Assembly (NCBI GenBank): GCA_025331565.1 | Contig: JAFREQ010000076.1 | Coordinates: forward strand, 1,984,001 to 2,048,000 | Reading direction: 5' to 3' | Origin: Holacanthus passer | Lineage: Eukaryota; Chordata; Actinopteri; Pomacanthidae | Length of the DNA stretch: 64,000 nucleotides | Part shown: positions 53,855-64,000 of the stretch, piece by piece | How positions within the stretch are numbered: position 1 is the stretch's first letter | Layout: each line of letters begins with the position of its first letter | Made by a program: the position numbers and the translations under genes | Notes under the pieces: model-generated | Seen by the model: only the letters and a program-made list of their open reading frames with translations | What the model was told of the DNA's origin: nothing | The model's database searches: none

Positions 53855-54197
53855 TCTGTGTGTGTCAAACTACCCACCGGGACCATGCACTTTTACATTC
53901 CTACAAACACAGTGACAGGCGCTTACTTACATACCAACTGGCACCATGTGCAGTACACACACCTCCATCAGCCAACAGTGTTGCATGCCTGCACACACAT
54001 TACAAACACTTAGGTTCCTTTCTTCGCTCATCAAGTCTCACGTGCACACAACAAAATCCCACACACACATGCATGCGCAGACAGCACACACAGCCTTTTT
54101 ATTTTCTCACAGCTGTGTTCAGATATCAAACAGAGCCCGCTGAGAGAGAACAAACACGCTGACGAGGAAAGATTAGCTGGTCACAGAGGGCGCCAGT

Positions 54198-54200
<3 letters not shown>

Positions 54201-54258
<58 letters not shown>
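54201..54258 (+). repeat. (CA)29 microsatellite
   Basis: A pure CA run, the longest dinucleotide run in the window, and so likely to be length-variable. Confidence 0.97.
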
Positions 54259-54262
<4 letters not shown>

Positions 54263-54595
54263 TACACACAGACAAATGCATGCGCAGGTTCTGCTCAGAA
54301 CTTCAGTGATTGCCAGCGTTACAACAAATTACAAAAGGCTACATGGCTCGACCTTACAGCAGAGCAGTGACAGCAGTACTTCAAACAGAAACAAAGGATC
54401 ATGAATGAAATACAGATTAAGGCCAAAGTAAAGGAAACAGCAGCTTTACGTGTTTTAATAGACTGTTTACACACCCGGAGCCACCAGAACTGCTTCAGTG
54501 TGTTTTGGCACTGATTATACAATGAACTGAACTCTTAGGAATGATGGGATATGAAGTGCGTAGTTCTCTTAGGGAGAGGACACATGTGGAAGTAC

Positions 54596-54652
54596 CTGCG
54601 ATTCATGTGAGTTATATGTCTTCTCTCGTGTTTCCTTCATTTTGGTATTGAG
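54596..54652 (-). CDS. candidate 57-nt in-frame exon
   Basis: An AG acceptor (TTATTAACTGCAG) and a donor (CGCAG|GTACTT) flank 19 open codons, LNTKMKETREKTYNSHESQ, phase 0 in and out. That would join the 58699 exon to window exon 1. The internal ATG has A at -3 and G at +4, so it could also be a first exon. There is no homology support, and the acceptor tract is weak. Confidence 0.2.
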
Positions 54653-55230
54653 CTGCAGTTAATAACATTTGGTCAAATGGTGACCACATGACTGAAGAAT
54701 GAAAGAATACAGCTCAGTCTGGACAAAAGAGAAGCTTCTCCAATTTCAATCCTCAACTTCCTCTTTCAACTCAGAACTCCACATTCAGAGATGCCAGCTG
54801 CATAGCAACCCTGAAGCTGCCACAAAACTCAGTGGTTTGCTTAAGGAGATTTGAATTTGTGTCTCTGAACAACAACCTGTCACCACCTTTGACACCAGAA
54901 AGACAGAAGGCAAAGGCAAGGCTATTTTTTCCTGAGAATTAAGGGAAAAAGTAGGGTTGCAGTAAGATCAGCGAGGTGAGGAGGTAAGTCTGTTTTGTCC
55001 AATACAAACTAAGAGGCACAAGGTGACAGCCAGTTAACAGGGGCCCATTTAACCAGTCAACCAACCAAACACTGATCAGACAACTGTTAGCAGGCCTGTA
55101 AACCAGTCAGTCAGCCAACGAGTGAAGAACTGACTCCCCCTACGAAAGCTGGCAGCCCAGCGCCTGAACAGCCCAGTGCATATTTGTAGCGTCGGGGGAA
55201 ACTAAACTGTACCCAGTAAAAACACATCTG

Positions 55231-55250
55231 GTGTGTGTGTGTGTGTGTGT
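55231..55250 (+). repeat. (GT)10 microsatellite
   Basis: A pure GT run. Confidence 0.9.
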
Positions 55251-56146
55251 ATGTGTGCAGGGGCAGGCAGGACTTGGACCACTGCCTCGTTTCTAAACAG
55301 GCAGGCGGCCAGAGAGGTTCCGCAGCATTGACGGATGCCGTGGCTGACTGAATGACTGTTTCCAGCCAGGTATGTACACACAGTTTGATCCCTGAGGGCG
55401 GCTGGCAGCAGACCTGAGGGCAAGGCAATTCTCAGTTACACCTTGGAGGCGCACTGAATTCAACTTACCAAACATTTGAACAGAATAAAAGCAACAGACA
55501 ATCACCGAAGAGCTACACAGGATTTCTTTTGGATTTTATATTTTACAACCAATTAAGCGCTTCCTTTATTGAAATCATTCTGTCTAACCTTCGCAGGGAG
55601 GCCACGGCCAGCTACAGAATAGTGGAGCTGATGGGGTTTTGCTGCACAGCATTTCAGCATGGTGGAGAATTCCTTGGGTCATCTTGTTAAAGGCTTTCTT
55701 TTTAATAACTGGAACAGAGCCCAATTATTTTATTTAGAACAATTTCGTTTAGTAGAATGATCTTCAGATATTAGATCACCAACATATCAGAGTCAGAGGC
55801 TGCAGCACTTTGACTATAGTGGGACCAACTATTCCTGCCACCATAAAATGATCAAGAATGGTAGAAACAAAGGAGGAAATAAGTGGCCAAAAATGGAAAA
55901 GATTTTGACATTTGTTATTTCCAAGCCTGTTGCTTGTGCTTGCATATACTGTAGTACTATGTTAGTTAGTATAAAGGCTTATTCACAGTTACTGTACTTG
56001 GTAAGCAGAGTGATGATGTGTTTTGTGACTCCAGGCCAGGAGAGATGCTGGGATGTGAAAGGCTGGTTGGAATGAAGTCATTTGGCCAAATGCCTGTTTC
56101 CATCTGAGGCCAGAGGAAACCGTTAGCCCGGCGCTGCCTCTTTCCC

Positions 56147-56240
56147 ACACCATCATCTCTCTCTCTGTCCGTCTGTTTCTCTTTGTCTCGCGCTCTCTCT
56201 CTCGCTCTCGCTCTCTCTCTCTCTCTCTCACACACACACG
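56147..56240 (+). repeat. CT-rich simple repeat followed by CA
   Basis: Interrupted CTCTCT runs, then CACACACACACGCATACACACA. The minus-strand RERERE frame is an artefact of this. Confidence 0.9.
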
Positions 56241-56650
56241 CATACACACACATGATCATCCTTATTATTTCCCCCTTCGGGTAAAAAGAGGAGCGGCCAT
56301 CAGGAGCAAATTTAGACAGTGACAACAGACCGATGAGAAGTATTACATATACCAGAGCAATCCACTTCACAGATACAATATTTTCCTCTCTACCTCCCAG
56401 TCTGCTCTGCTCTTTTTCTGAATGTCACAACCAGCAGCAGACAGTGTGACGGTCAACGTGACGTACCGTAGGATGTCTACTGTGGTATGATTCATAGTTT
56501 GATTTATGCATGATAATTAAAAGTGCAGCTTTCAGTCAGTGGCTATTTAGATTACAGCTAATACTCATCAAGCTACGGGAAACAGTTATAAACAGGTTAA
56601 TAGCTAATAGTTTAGTCTGGATTTCACAAGTTTTATCCCTTTTATAGTTA

Positions 56651-56900
56651 GTCAAGTCAAGTCAGTTATATTTATACAGCCCAATATCATAAATCACTAA
56701 TTTCCCTCAAGGGTTTTTACAATCTGCAGAGCATATGACACCATCTATCCTTAGGCCCTCCCCTCCAAAAAAAAAAAAAAAAAAAAAAGAATTGAAAAAA
56801 AAAAAAAAAAAAAGGAAGAAACCTAAGAAACGGCAACAGAGGAGGGATGGCTCTCCAGGACAGACAGACAGATGGATAGACCTAAACATACATAAAGAAT
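56651..56900 (+). mobile_element. dispersed repeat (GTCAAGTCAAGTCAGTTATA type) with two A tracts
   Basis: The sequence GTCAAGTCAGTTATATTTAT, CAGCCCAATATCATAAATCA and then, after two runs of about 19-20 A, GAAACCTAAGAAACGGCAAC and AGAGGAGGGATGGCTCTCC is a common teleost repeat. The frames across the A tracts are not genes. Confidence 0.65.
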
Positions 56901-57081
56901 ATGGATCCAGTAAGATGTTGAGCAACTTTCACGACTGTCATCAGACTTGCACAGTAGTTTATTTTACTAATCTCATTACTGCAGTTTCATTACAGTAACA
57001 GTGACATTCACTCCTGTTACTACTGTCATTCCAGTGACAGTTTTTGTTGACTTCCCTGTGTTAGCTACAAAGAAAACAAGA

Positions 57082-57442
57082 CAGCAGTCTAACGCCACAC
57101 TAGCAGCTCTGTGAGGCTGCACATGTTGTGCTTTGAGCTAAATGCTAATGCTAGCATAATAACATGCTCACACTGACAATGTTAACACCCTGAGGTTTAG
57201 CAGGTGTCATTTTTTACCATGTTTAGCATCTTAGTTTAGCATTTTAAACATTCAGTCATAAACCAAAGTATTGGACAGAGTAAGATTTGGACCTGGTGAT
57301 GAAAAGTCGATAGAAGTACAAAGCTATTACAATTCATCCAGGGTGCATGGATGTCTGTACCAAACTTCCTGGTAATCCATTGACTTGTTGAGATATTTCA
57401 GTCTGAATGTGGTGAACCAACAAACCATGCTGCTAGTGTGGC
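57082..57442 (-). mobile_element. dispersed repeat family A, copy 5 with 13-bp terminal inverted repeats
   Basis: GCCACACTAGCAG at 57094-57106 and its exact reverse complement CTGCTAGTGTGGC at 57430-57442 bound about 350 bp. The interior has AGCTCTGTGAGGCTGCAC, AGTCATAAACCAAAGTATTG and ATATTTCAGTCTGAATG. It has the hallmarks of a non-autonomous DNA transposon. No target-site duplication is evident. Confidence 0.7.
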
Positions 57443-58698
57443 CAAAACAAGTGGAAGCTCGTCTTTTGTTTAACAGGAGGGACAGAGCAGAGCAACAACA
57501 CGAAGGAAATGATCAGAGCAAAGAGCAAAATAAGTCTCAGATTTAATACTCCTACACAACTGTATGGGTTGTACTTTGAAGATATTTGCAGGAGGCATCT
57601 GTTAAACAGAAACATCTGATCCAACTGTTCACTGTCCACACTTGCAGATTCATTACTGTGTATTGGAAGGGAACTTCTTATGATTAATACCACAACACAC
57701 TTACCAAGAATCAACAGGACTTACTGTCTTGCAGCCAAAAGGAAAATCCAAGACAGTGGAAAAATGGCATAAACGGTTCTATATACGTATGTAGTGCCAT
57801 TTGGGCTTTAACTAGCACTTCTGGGTGCTATAAAGATCTCATTAAGAAAGATTCCATAGAACACCCAGTTCAAATGGTTTGACACAGAACTGTTGGGGTA
57901 CGGTAACGAGACCTTTGAGAGAGAAATGTCCCAAGTTTGCCGTGTGACAAGACATTTTAAGGACATCAGTGGATTTTAGATTCTGTTTTAGCTTTATGGT
58001 TTTGCAGACAAGCACCCACTAGCCTGACCAAATAATCCCAGAAAGACCTTAAACTGTCTGAGCCTCGTTAAGTTTCATGCACAGTTATTCCACAGAGATG
58101 GATAGAGTGCAGGCATCTGTCTCGCTGTCACATACAGCATACCCATGCAGCGCACATCCAGAAACCGCACTCCACCCCAAAATAATCAGCACTCTGTGTC
58201 TGGAGGGCCACTATCAACAACCATGCAATCATCTCCCAGGGTGCAACACAGCTAAAGCCATCACAACATCCCAGGCAGACGACTACAGGTTCGCCCAAAC
58301 ATGTCGAAGCCCTTTGGGACAGTTATGATTATGTTTTACTTAATAAATAACTTTTTTTCAGGAGTGCTTTGAAGAATAAGCGTGATCAGGCCTTTAAAAA
58401 CTGCCTGAGGAGCTTAAGCTGTTAAATCACTTTAAGAAGCTCTCTATAATGGACTTAATTTGATGTAATAATGTCATTAATTACCCTCAACCTCCCTTTA
58501 ATGGTTTACTTTTATGATTTCAGTCCTGCTTTATATTTCTTTCCTTGTTTTTATTGCCTTTGCCATTATTTTTTATCAGTTTGAAGCACTTAACGACCGT
58601 GTTTTCAAAGTCTCTGCTCAAATGACTGTTATTACTGTAGCAGCAGTAGTATTATCATACCGAGCAACTTTGTTTGAGAGTGCGGATAGGTAGCCTAC

Positions 58699-58773
58699 CT
58701 TTATCAAAACCACGTCTACAGCTCTCTCTCCTTTGGCACAGAAACTGTACCTCCTCTTGTGTCGTTCGTACAT
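58699..58773 (-). CDS. candidate alternative first coding exon of akap13
   Basis: An ATG at 58773 in good context (A at -3), with an in-frame TAA 9 nt upstream, opens 25 codons. These begin MYERHKRRYSF, end VVLIK and run to a donor AAAG|GTAGGC. The phase-0 exit matches the phase-0 entry of window exon 1. If used, it would make a short AKAP13 lacking the PKA-anchoring region, like the human proto-Lbc type isoforms. I do not recognise the peptide, and no promoter motif is clear. Confidence 0.35.
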
Positions 58774-58779
58774 TTTCCC

Positions 58780-59016
58780 TTAAATATCCAGAGCAGATTT
58801 ACTGAACAGACGGTTGAAATCCAGCAGAAACACTTTTGAGGAGAGCTGAAGCTGTGTGCTAAGCTTCACATCTGGCCACAGAGGCAGCCTTCTACCAGAC
58901 TCCAGCTCTATTCCCTCCCTCCTTCTTCTCTTCCCTCCCTCCTTCTCCTCTTCCCTCCCTCCCTTTTCTTTTCCTCTGTCGCCTCTCAACTTCTCTCCTG
59001 ACTCTGCCTGACTCAT
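58780..59016 (-). CDS. 78-codon ORF just upstream of the candidate first exon
   Basis: It starts MSQAESGEKLR, passes through a Lys/Glu/Arg-rich stretch encoded by a purine-rich tract, and ends SKSALDI with TAA at 58782-58780. The stop is 6 nt before the candidate ATG at 58773. It is either a long upstream ORF in a 5' leader or chance. The composition of its first half is low complexity. Confidence 0.2.
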   Translation of the reverse strand: MSQAESGEKLRGDRGKEKGGREEEKEGGKRRRREGIELESGRRLPLWPDVKLSTQLQLSSKVFLLDFNRLFSKSALDI

Positions 59017-59065
59017 GCCGTCACTCCCTCCCTCTCTCTCTCTCTGTATTTTCTCTCTCTCCTTC
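58909..59065 (+). repeat. pyrimidine-rich tract
   Basis: Repeated CCCTCCCTCCTTCTTCTCTT and CTCTCTCTCTCTCTG units. On the minus strand it is the purine-rich leader of the candidate 58.7-kb exon. Confidence 0.85.
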
Positions 59066-60557
59066 TCAATGAGGCTTTGAATGTCTCCCTCTCATCCTGA
59101 AAATCAGCCAGTCAAAGTACTAGTACATTGTTAGAGTGTGACAGATGACAGTAGGGCTTTATTATTCCAGTTTATGTTATTAAATCATCAGAATTTATGC
59201 TGCTGAGACTCAACACCCCCTGCTGGATGAGGATTAAGGCCACCTGTGAGGCACCTTCTGGGAGTGATTGCACCTCTCTAAGATGATGGATCTGGCCGGT
59301 GGCCGTGATGAAAAAAGTTGGGAGTGATATTACGGCGGTGCTGTAAGAAGCATAAAAGTAGCATCACTTGCATATTCATCCACAAAGGGGCAGAGCTGGA
59401 GTTGGCACAGCTCTTCTCCCGTGCAGAGAGCACTTCAGATGTTTCCCCACATGTGATTTATTATGTCTAGGTTTGGGCAATATGGTTCAAATCAATATTA
59501 CAATATTAATTCTTAAAAAATGATGAATCTTTTATCAAAAAAACCCTGCAAAAATCAAACGGATGGTGACTGCTATGAATGGTGTCCTGCTGTTACATGT
59601 TACACCCAACAAAAATATCCATATATTTAAAATAAATTACACTAATTTTATCAGTTTTAATTACAATTTGTTTTTACTCTAAATGTATAAGACAATATAA
59701 TGTTATTAAGATTTGACGATGTCGAAGATGTACTGTGTGTGATTGTGTAAAACTGATTTGATTTGATACTATTCTGCTGTTAATATATAAACTGAACCTT
59801 TAGTTGTCTATCTTTTGAAGTATCCACCACCCAAAGTCAAATAAATTCAACTCAAGTGAAATATTTAATTTCCGCATATTTACAGGGAACATTAAGGGCC
59901 CTGATATACTCACACAAACGCAAGGTGGACAGCAGATACACAAGGGTTTCTGTACATACTCTGGCTGTCACATGCAGTGAAAAAATATAAGCGGAATCAT
60001 TTTCATCACAGTTTGTCATTGTGATACATTTTGACAAACATTACATATAGAATCACAAAGGTCCCCACCACCTCCAAAATCAAACCAACACTGCTGGGGC
60101 TGCCTGCACACTGTGGTTGAGCACCTCCTGGATGAAATTTGGATCCATGTAAATGTGTTGTGGTCTCTACAGTCTGTGGGTAGTCCCTGACATGAGAATC
60201 CAGCTTTGACCTCTGGTCCCGCCCTTAACTGGCCAACAGCATAAAAGCGTGAATCCAGGCAGCCACAAACAAATCAAACTCTCCCCTAATCCAAACTCTG
60301 ACCTTCACAGAGGTCAAGGCGTTTCAGTGTTCAGTAAGGCACAGTAAACAGTCTGTTGAACCACATGGACCACTGTGTTGGCACAGAAAATATAAACTTT
60401 AACTATAAACTGCCGTTGGGTGGATTTGAAAACTGACAATCTCTATATTGCTCTGCTATAGTTCATAGTGTACAGCCAAAAAAGTAAGTGGAGCTCCCCA
60501 AACTGCTTCCCAGCTGGTATTACTCTATCTGTCCACATTATGAAGAGGTAAAACAGC

Positions 60558-60561
<4 letters not shown>

Positions 60562-60608
<47 letters not shown>
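60562..60608 (+). repeat. (CA)23 microsatellite
   Basis: An almost pure CA run in non-coding DNA. Confidence 0.96.
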
Positions 60609-60612
<4 letters not shown>

Positions 60613-61507
60613 AGGACTGTGCAGCTGGCCTTAACCACTGATTTTACAATTCACTACAACATTTTTCACACTCTCCTCTTCATTGCCTAGAGGGTCAATT
60701 GTCAACCGCAGTAATTAATAAGGCTGGCAGATTTTTCTCATCAGTAACTCATGCTGCTTCAGAATTGCTCTTGACCGGGAATCATGTGCTATTCACTAAG
60801 TATTTTGCCATTAATTTTCCATATTTGCATCTCATCTATCTTCACCAGGAGGAGCTAAGGAACTAAGCAGTGCAGGTGAGGAAAGCAAGAACACAAATAA
60901 GAGAAATGAGATGCATCTTATTGAGCTAGGGACATTGAGACATATTCATATCAGTAGAAAAAAGCAAGCAAAGCAAAAATATTCCATTTGGTTTTAACTT
61001 CTGTATAAGCAGAGCGAATAATAGCGACAGGTTCAGCCTATATAGCAGGTAAGTCAAGCCTGGCCAGTCATGGCATATAGGCTATATTATAGTACTCTGT
61101 GTATTATATTGTTAGTGCTGCCTTTTCTGGCCCCTGGCTGTAAAGGTCACTCACTTGATGAGCCATTTACCTTGGAAAATCCAATACAGCAAGTAGAATG
61201 GCATGTCCAAAGCTACAGCTGCATTCACAGCCTTGTTATAGAGCAAAGCTGTGAATGCAGACACCCCACACACAAATAAAAGCAGCATTGTTGGACATAT
61301 GTGTTCATTGACTTGTTGACACATTAAGCTGTATTGTTACTGTCTTCTCTACAAGTAAGTGTAGCCAGTGGTGGAAGAAGTATTCAGATCTGTTATACTA
61401 TTATATATCATTAGTTTATTATTACTTGTGCATTCATGTAAAAACAGGATTTTACTGCTGTAGTTGAATGAGATGGAGCTAGTTTTAACAGTTTTGTTTA
61501 GGACTGA

Positions 61508-61764
61508 GAATAATGTTTATTTCCATTATGGATTAATTTGATGATTATTTTCTTCATTAAGTAAGCGATTGTTTGGTTTGTACAAATTGTGAAAATAGTA
61601 AGAAATGTGGCCACAACTACCCATGACACCTTCATGAGGAAAAACAGCAAATCCTCACATTTGAGAAGCTGGAACCATGAAATGTTGTACGTCTCAATAA
61701 TTAACAAAATAGCACCATTTGTTTCTGTTAAAAATCAATTAATTGACAAATCGTTTCAGCTGCA
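61508..61764 (+). mobile_element. near-complete short TIR-type element (MITE-like)
   Basis: One end has GGATTAATTTGATGATTATT and the other has AATCAATTAATTGACAAATC then GTTTCAGCTGCA. These are degenerate inverted repeats of each other, as in short non-autonomous DNA transposons. It is related to the copies at 151, 11563 and 16444 and appears inserted inside the repeat at 61367-62255. Confidence 0.6.
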
Positions 61765-61948
61765 CTTGTACATTTTCAAATGTCTTCTGTTGCAAAATCT
61801 TTATTTGTAAAGAAACCAGTGCTGTAACTGTAGTTAATAATGGTATTGGAGTAACAAAAATACAATCATTCTCTCTAATGGTAGTGGACTATAAGTAGAA
61901 ACAGCCAAGAAAATATTCAGGTGAAGTATCTCCTATTTATACTTAAAT

Positions 61949-62219
61949 GGTAAACTGTAAATGGACTGCATTTATACATCACTTTTCTAGTCTCAAAGTG
62001 CTTTACAACACAAGCCAGCTTTCACCAGAGCACAGCATGGCAGACGCTACCATGCAAGGTGCCACTTGCCCATCAGGAGCCAGAACCACTCACAGACACT
62101 CATGTGGCACATCAGGGTTCATTAACTTGACCAATAACACTTCAACATGTAGACTGCAGGGGCCAGGGATCGAACCACCGACCTCCTGATTAGTCCACAC
62201 CCTGGGCCACAGCCACCCC
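61949..62219 (-). mobile_element. tRNA-derived SINE-like repeat
   Basis: On the minus strand the head reads GGGTGGCTGTGGCCCAGGGT, an A-box-like start, and then GGTTCGATCCC at 62176-62166, a good RNA polymerase III B box. The distal end reads TTTATACATCACTTTTCTAG on the plus strand. It is widespread in teleosts. It is not a functional tRNA gene because no cloverleaf forms. Confidence 0.6.
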
Positions 62220-62394
62220 AGAAGTACAGTACTTTGTTACATTTAACCATTGGGTATTGTTATGACTTCCCTGCATGTATCTGTGAATTCCATTTGCAAC
62301 AAAAAGATTCTTTTTAATTTAAACATACTCTATCTTATGCTCATGTGTTGCATGTTAAGCGCACTATGAGCATTATGGGGCCAAGTGTTGCTGT

Positions 62395-62423
62395 GTAATA
62401 ATAATAATAATAATAATAATAAA
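62395..62423 (+). repeat. (AAT)n trinucleotide microsatellite
   Basis: About nine TAA/ATA units, immediately followed by AAACATC. Confidence 0.95.
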
Positions 62424-62810
62424 CATCATATATGCTGAATCAAGCAGGACTAAATTATCTGCTGTCTAAATAGCTCACATCTTGCCAAAACAGTAAAACG
62501 CTCTTTGTGATTTTAATTGCCTCATTAACCTTACATCTCATGCAGCTACTGTAGTTGTTGTGGCTGTCATTTAGATTCTGCTACCCAGTCTGTTTTATTT
62601 CCCTGCTGCTGTCTGGAGTTTTAGAATCTCTATACATACTTCATATTCATGGTCGTTTAAGATGATGCCGTGCAGGCGGCAGCTAAGTTACTGCAGCTCT
62701 TATCTTATACTGCCCACATTTAATCTTTGGTTTCTTTGATTTCATTTTAAAAATGATTCACATATTATGATAAAAGTGTAATATCAATCATGATGGTTGA
62801 TGATTGTAGA

Positions 62811-63703
62811 TAAAAACAGAATGTGATCATTTGCAAATCCTTTTTAACCTATGTTATATGTTCTTATTCTGAATTTAATGGCAGCAACATGTTTCAAACA
62901 AGTTGGGACAGGAGCAACAAAAGACTGTGAAAGTTGTGGACTGATCCAAAAAAACCTGTTTGGATCATTCCACAGGTAAACAGGTTCATTGGTAACAGGT
63001 GATAGTATCATGATTGGGTATGAAAGGTTCATCCTGGAAAGGCTCAGTCATTCACAAGCAAGGATGGGGTGAGGTTCACCACTTTATGAAAACCATCTCA
63101 GTGCACAATTGCAAGGAATTCAGAGAATCTGGAGAAATCTCTGTGCATAGGGGAAAGGCCAAAAACCAACATTGAATGCCTATGACCTTCAATCCCTCAG
63201 GTAGCACTGCATTAAAAACCAACATGATTGTATAAAGTATGTTACTACATTAACTTGAGAATACTTCAGAAAACCACAGTTGACACTGCATCTACCAGTG
63301 CAAGTGAAGACTCTGCCATGCAAAGCAAAAGCCATATATCAACAACATCCAGAAACATTGCTGACTTCTGTGGGCCTGAGCTCATCTGAGATGGAATGAC
63401 GCTAAGTGTGCTGTGGTCTGACGAGGCCACATTTCAAATTGTTTTTGGAAATCATGGACGTCATGTCTTCCGGGCTAAAGACGAAAAGGCCAATCCAGAC
63501 TGTTACGAACGCAAAGTTCAAAAGCCAGGCTCTCTGATGGTATGGGAGTGTGTTAGTGCCCATTTCAGGGTCATTAAAGTTTAACTTTGTACAACTATGT
63601 TCAACTAAATATACTGTAGGTTGAAAAGGCTTTGCAAATCATTGCATTCTGTTTTAATTTACATTGCACACAGCATCCCAACTTCTTTGTAATTGGGGTT
63701 GTA
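62811..63703 (+). mobile_element. Tc1/mariner-superfamily transposon remnant
   Basis: The right end (63631-63703) reads TTTGCAAATCATTGCATTCT through GGGGTTGTA. The left end retains only the inner half of the inverted repeat (ACAGAATGTGATCATTTGCA). The interior encodes transposase fragments on the plus strand. The clearest is at 63396-63584 (VLWSDEATFQIVFGNHGRHV, YERKVQKPGSLMVWECVSAH), which carries the first catalytic Asp (in WSDE) of the DDE domain. The rest is deleted or frame-shifted, so it is inactive. Confidence 0.8.
63396..63584 (+). pseudogene. transposase fragment, Tc1-like DDE domain
   Basis: 62 codons with WSDEATFQIVFGNHGRHVFR and GSLMVWECVSAHF, the characteristic block around the first Asp of Tc1-like transposases. 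The upstream DNA-binding region and the downstream catalytic residues are absent or disrupted. It carries an in-frame stop soon after the motif. Confidence 0.75.
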
Positions 63704-64000
63704 TGTGAACATGCAATTTCTTCACCTCAACTCCTACAGCAGAGTTTGCTCAACACCAGCATGACTCCAAATTGCCTGTTCATCATAGAAATTACAGGAG
63801 ATTTCACCAGGATCAAATGGCAGGTCATTAACTTCTCTCTCTGGTCGAGAGGAAAAACTCCAAAGATGCCATTGAGTCTACATCCCCCTCTGCTGGCGAC
63901 CCCAGTGTCCTGCAGGCTGCGTACACCCTCTTGCAGTCAAACATCTGGCATTCAGAACAAGCCACTGACCTAGACCGCAACCCGAGAATAAGCAGAGCCA

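Larger units (their letters stand above)
61367..62255 (+). mobile_element. AGTGGTGGAAGAAGTATTCAG repeat, interrupted twice
   Basis: The left part (61367 to about 61500) starts AGTGGTGGAAGAAGTATTCA. Middle and right pieces (about 61810-61948 and 62220-62255) contain TGAAGTATCTCCTATTTATA and GAAGTACAGTACTTTGTTAC. Two other elements sit between them. These landmarks are typical of a repeat widespread in fish. Confidence 0.5.
51340..64000. other. upstream intronic or 5' DNA, repeat-rich
   Basis: 12.7 kb without a confirmed exon. It holds two candidate alternative exons (54596-54652, 58699-58773), six microsatellites or simple repeats, and a cluster of transposon relics from 56.6 kb to the end. 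It is presumably intron of the long akap13 form, whose N-terminal exons would lie beyond 64000. Confidence 0.6.

Noticed and set aside
53816..54162. Overlapping plus-strand frames of 65 and 100 codons
   Set aside because: They cross the (GT)n and CA-rich DNA and encode Val/Cys or His/Thr runs. No family resemblance.
54201..54258. Possible CRISPR-like or tandem array
   Set aside because: It is a pure dinucleotide repeat with no spacer structure, and this is a vertebrate genome.
55111..55505. Minus-strand frames of 70-105 codons
   Set aside because: Three overlapping frames with no conserved motif, crossing a GT microsatellite, and with no fitting splice sites for akap13.
56735..56998. Plus-strand Lys-rich frame of 87 codons
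   Set aside because: It is an artefact of two poly(A) runs inside a dispersed repeat.
62160..62219. Possible tRNA gene, from the B box GGTTCGATCCC
   Set aside because: The B box sits in a SINE-like repeat. I cannot fold an acceptor stem or anticodon arm.

Overview
The window is vertebrate genomic DNA, most likely from a ray-finned fish and probably a spiny-rayed (percomorph) species. The evidence is AT-rich DNA with long introns, many (CA)n/(GT)n microsatellites, and numerous dispersed repeats of types I recognise from teleost genomes. There are no operons, bacterial-type genes, CRISPR arrays or complete viruses. Most open frames are chance or low-complexity frames in introns.

One protein-coding gene dominates. 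It lies on the minus strand and is the 3' two-thirds of akap13 (AKAP-Lbc, a Dbl-family Rho guanine nucleotide exchange factor). I could follow 30 coding exons from 51339 down to a stop codon at 3707. Every junction has matching splice phase and the frame stays open throughout, giving 1,413 codons plus the stop. In order the protein has: a Ser-rich linker with the conserved RRHSWGPGK phosphosite block (exons 1-8); a C1 zinc finger split over exons 9 and 10; a linker (11-14); the DH catalytic domain (end of 14 to 18); the PH domain (18-20); a linker containing the LPRRAETFGGFDSHQM signature (21-26); a charged coiled coil (27-28); and a Lys-rich tail ending in a 17-codon terminal exon (29-30). 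Exon 26 (51 nt) uses a non-canonical GC donor.

Layout: 1-781 lies beyond the gene and holds a repeat relic. 782-3706 is the likely 3' UTR. 3707-27400 holds the C-terminal, PH, DH and part of the C1 exons. 29339-51339 holds the rest of C1 and the upstream linker exons. 51340-64000 is intronic or upstream DNA with two candidate alternative 5' exons (54596-54652 and 58699-58773) and, from about 56.6 kb on, a pile-up of transposon relics. I did not find the long exon with the PKA-anchoring helix; it is presumably beyond 64000.

No previously undescribed biological system was evident. The points most worth a second look are in the gene's RNA processing: the GC-AG intron, dinucleotide repeats placed directly at splice donors, an intron with pyrimidine-rich RNA at both ends, a candidate internal promoter exon with a long upstream ORF, and a tiny last exon that a simple ORF scan misses.
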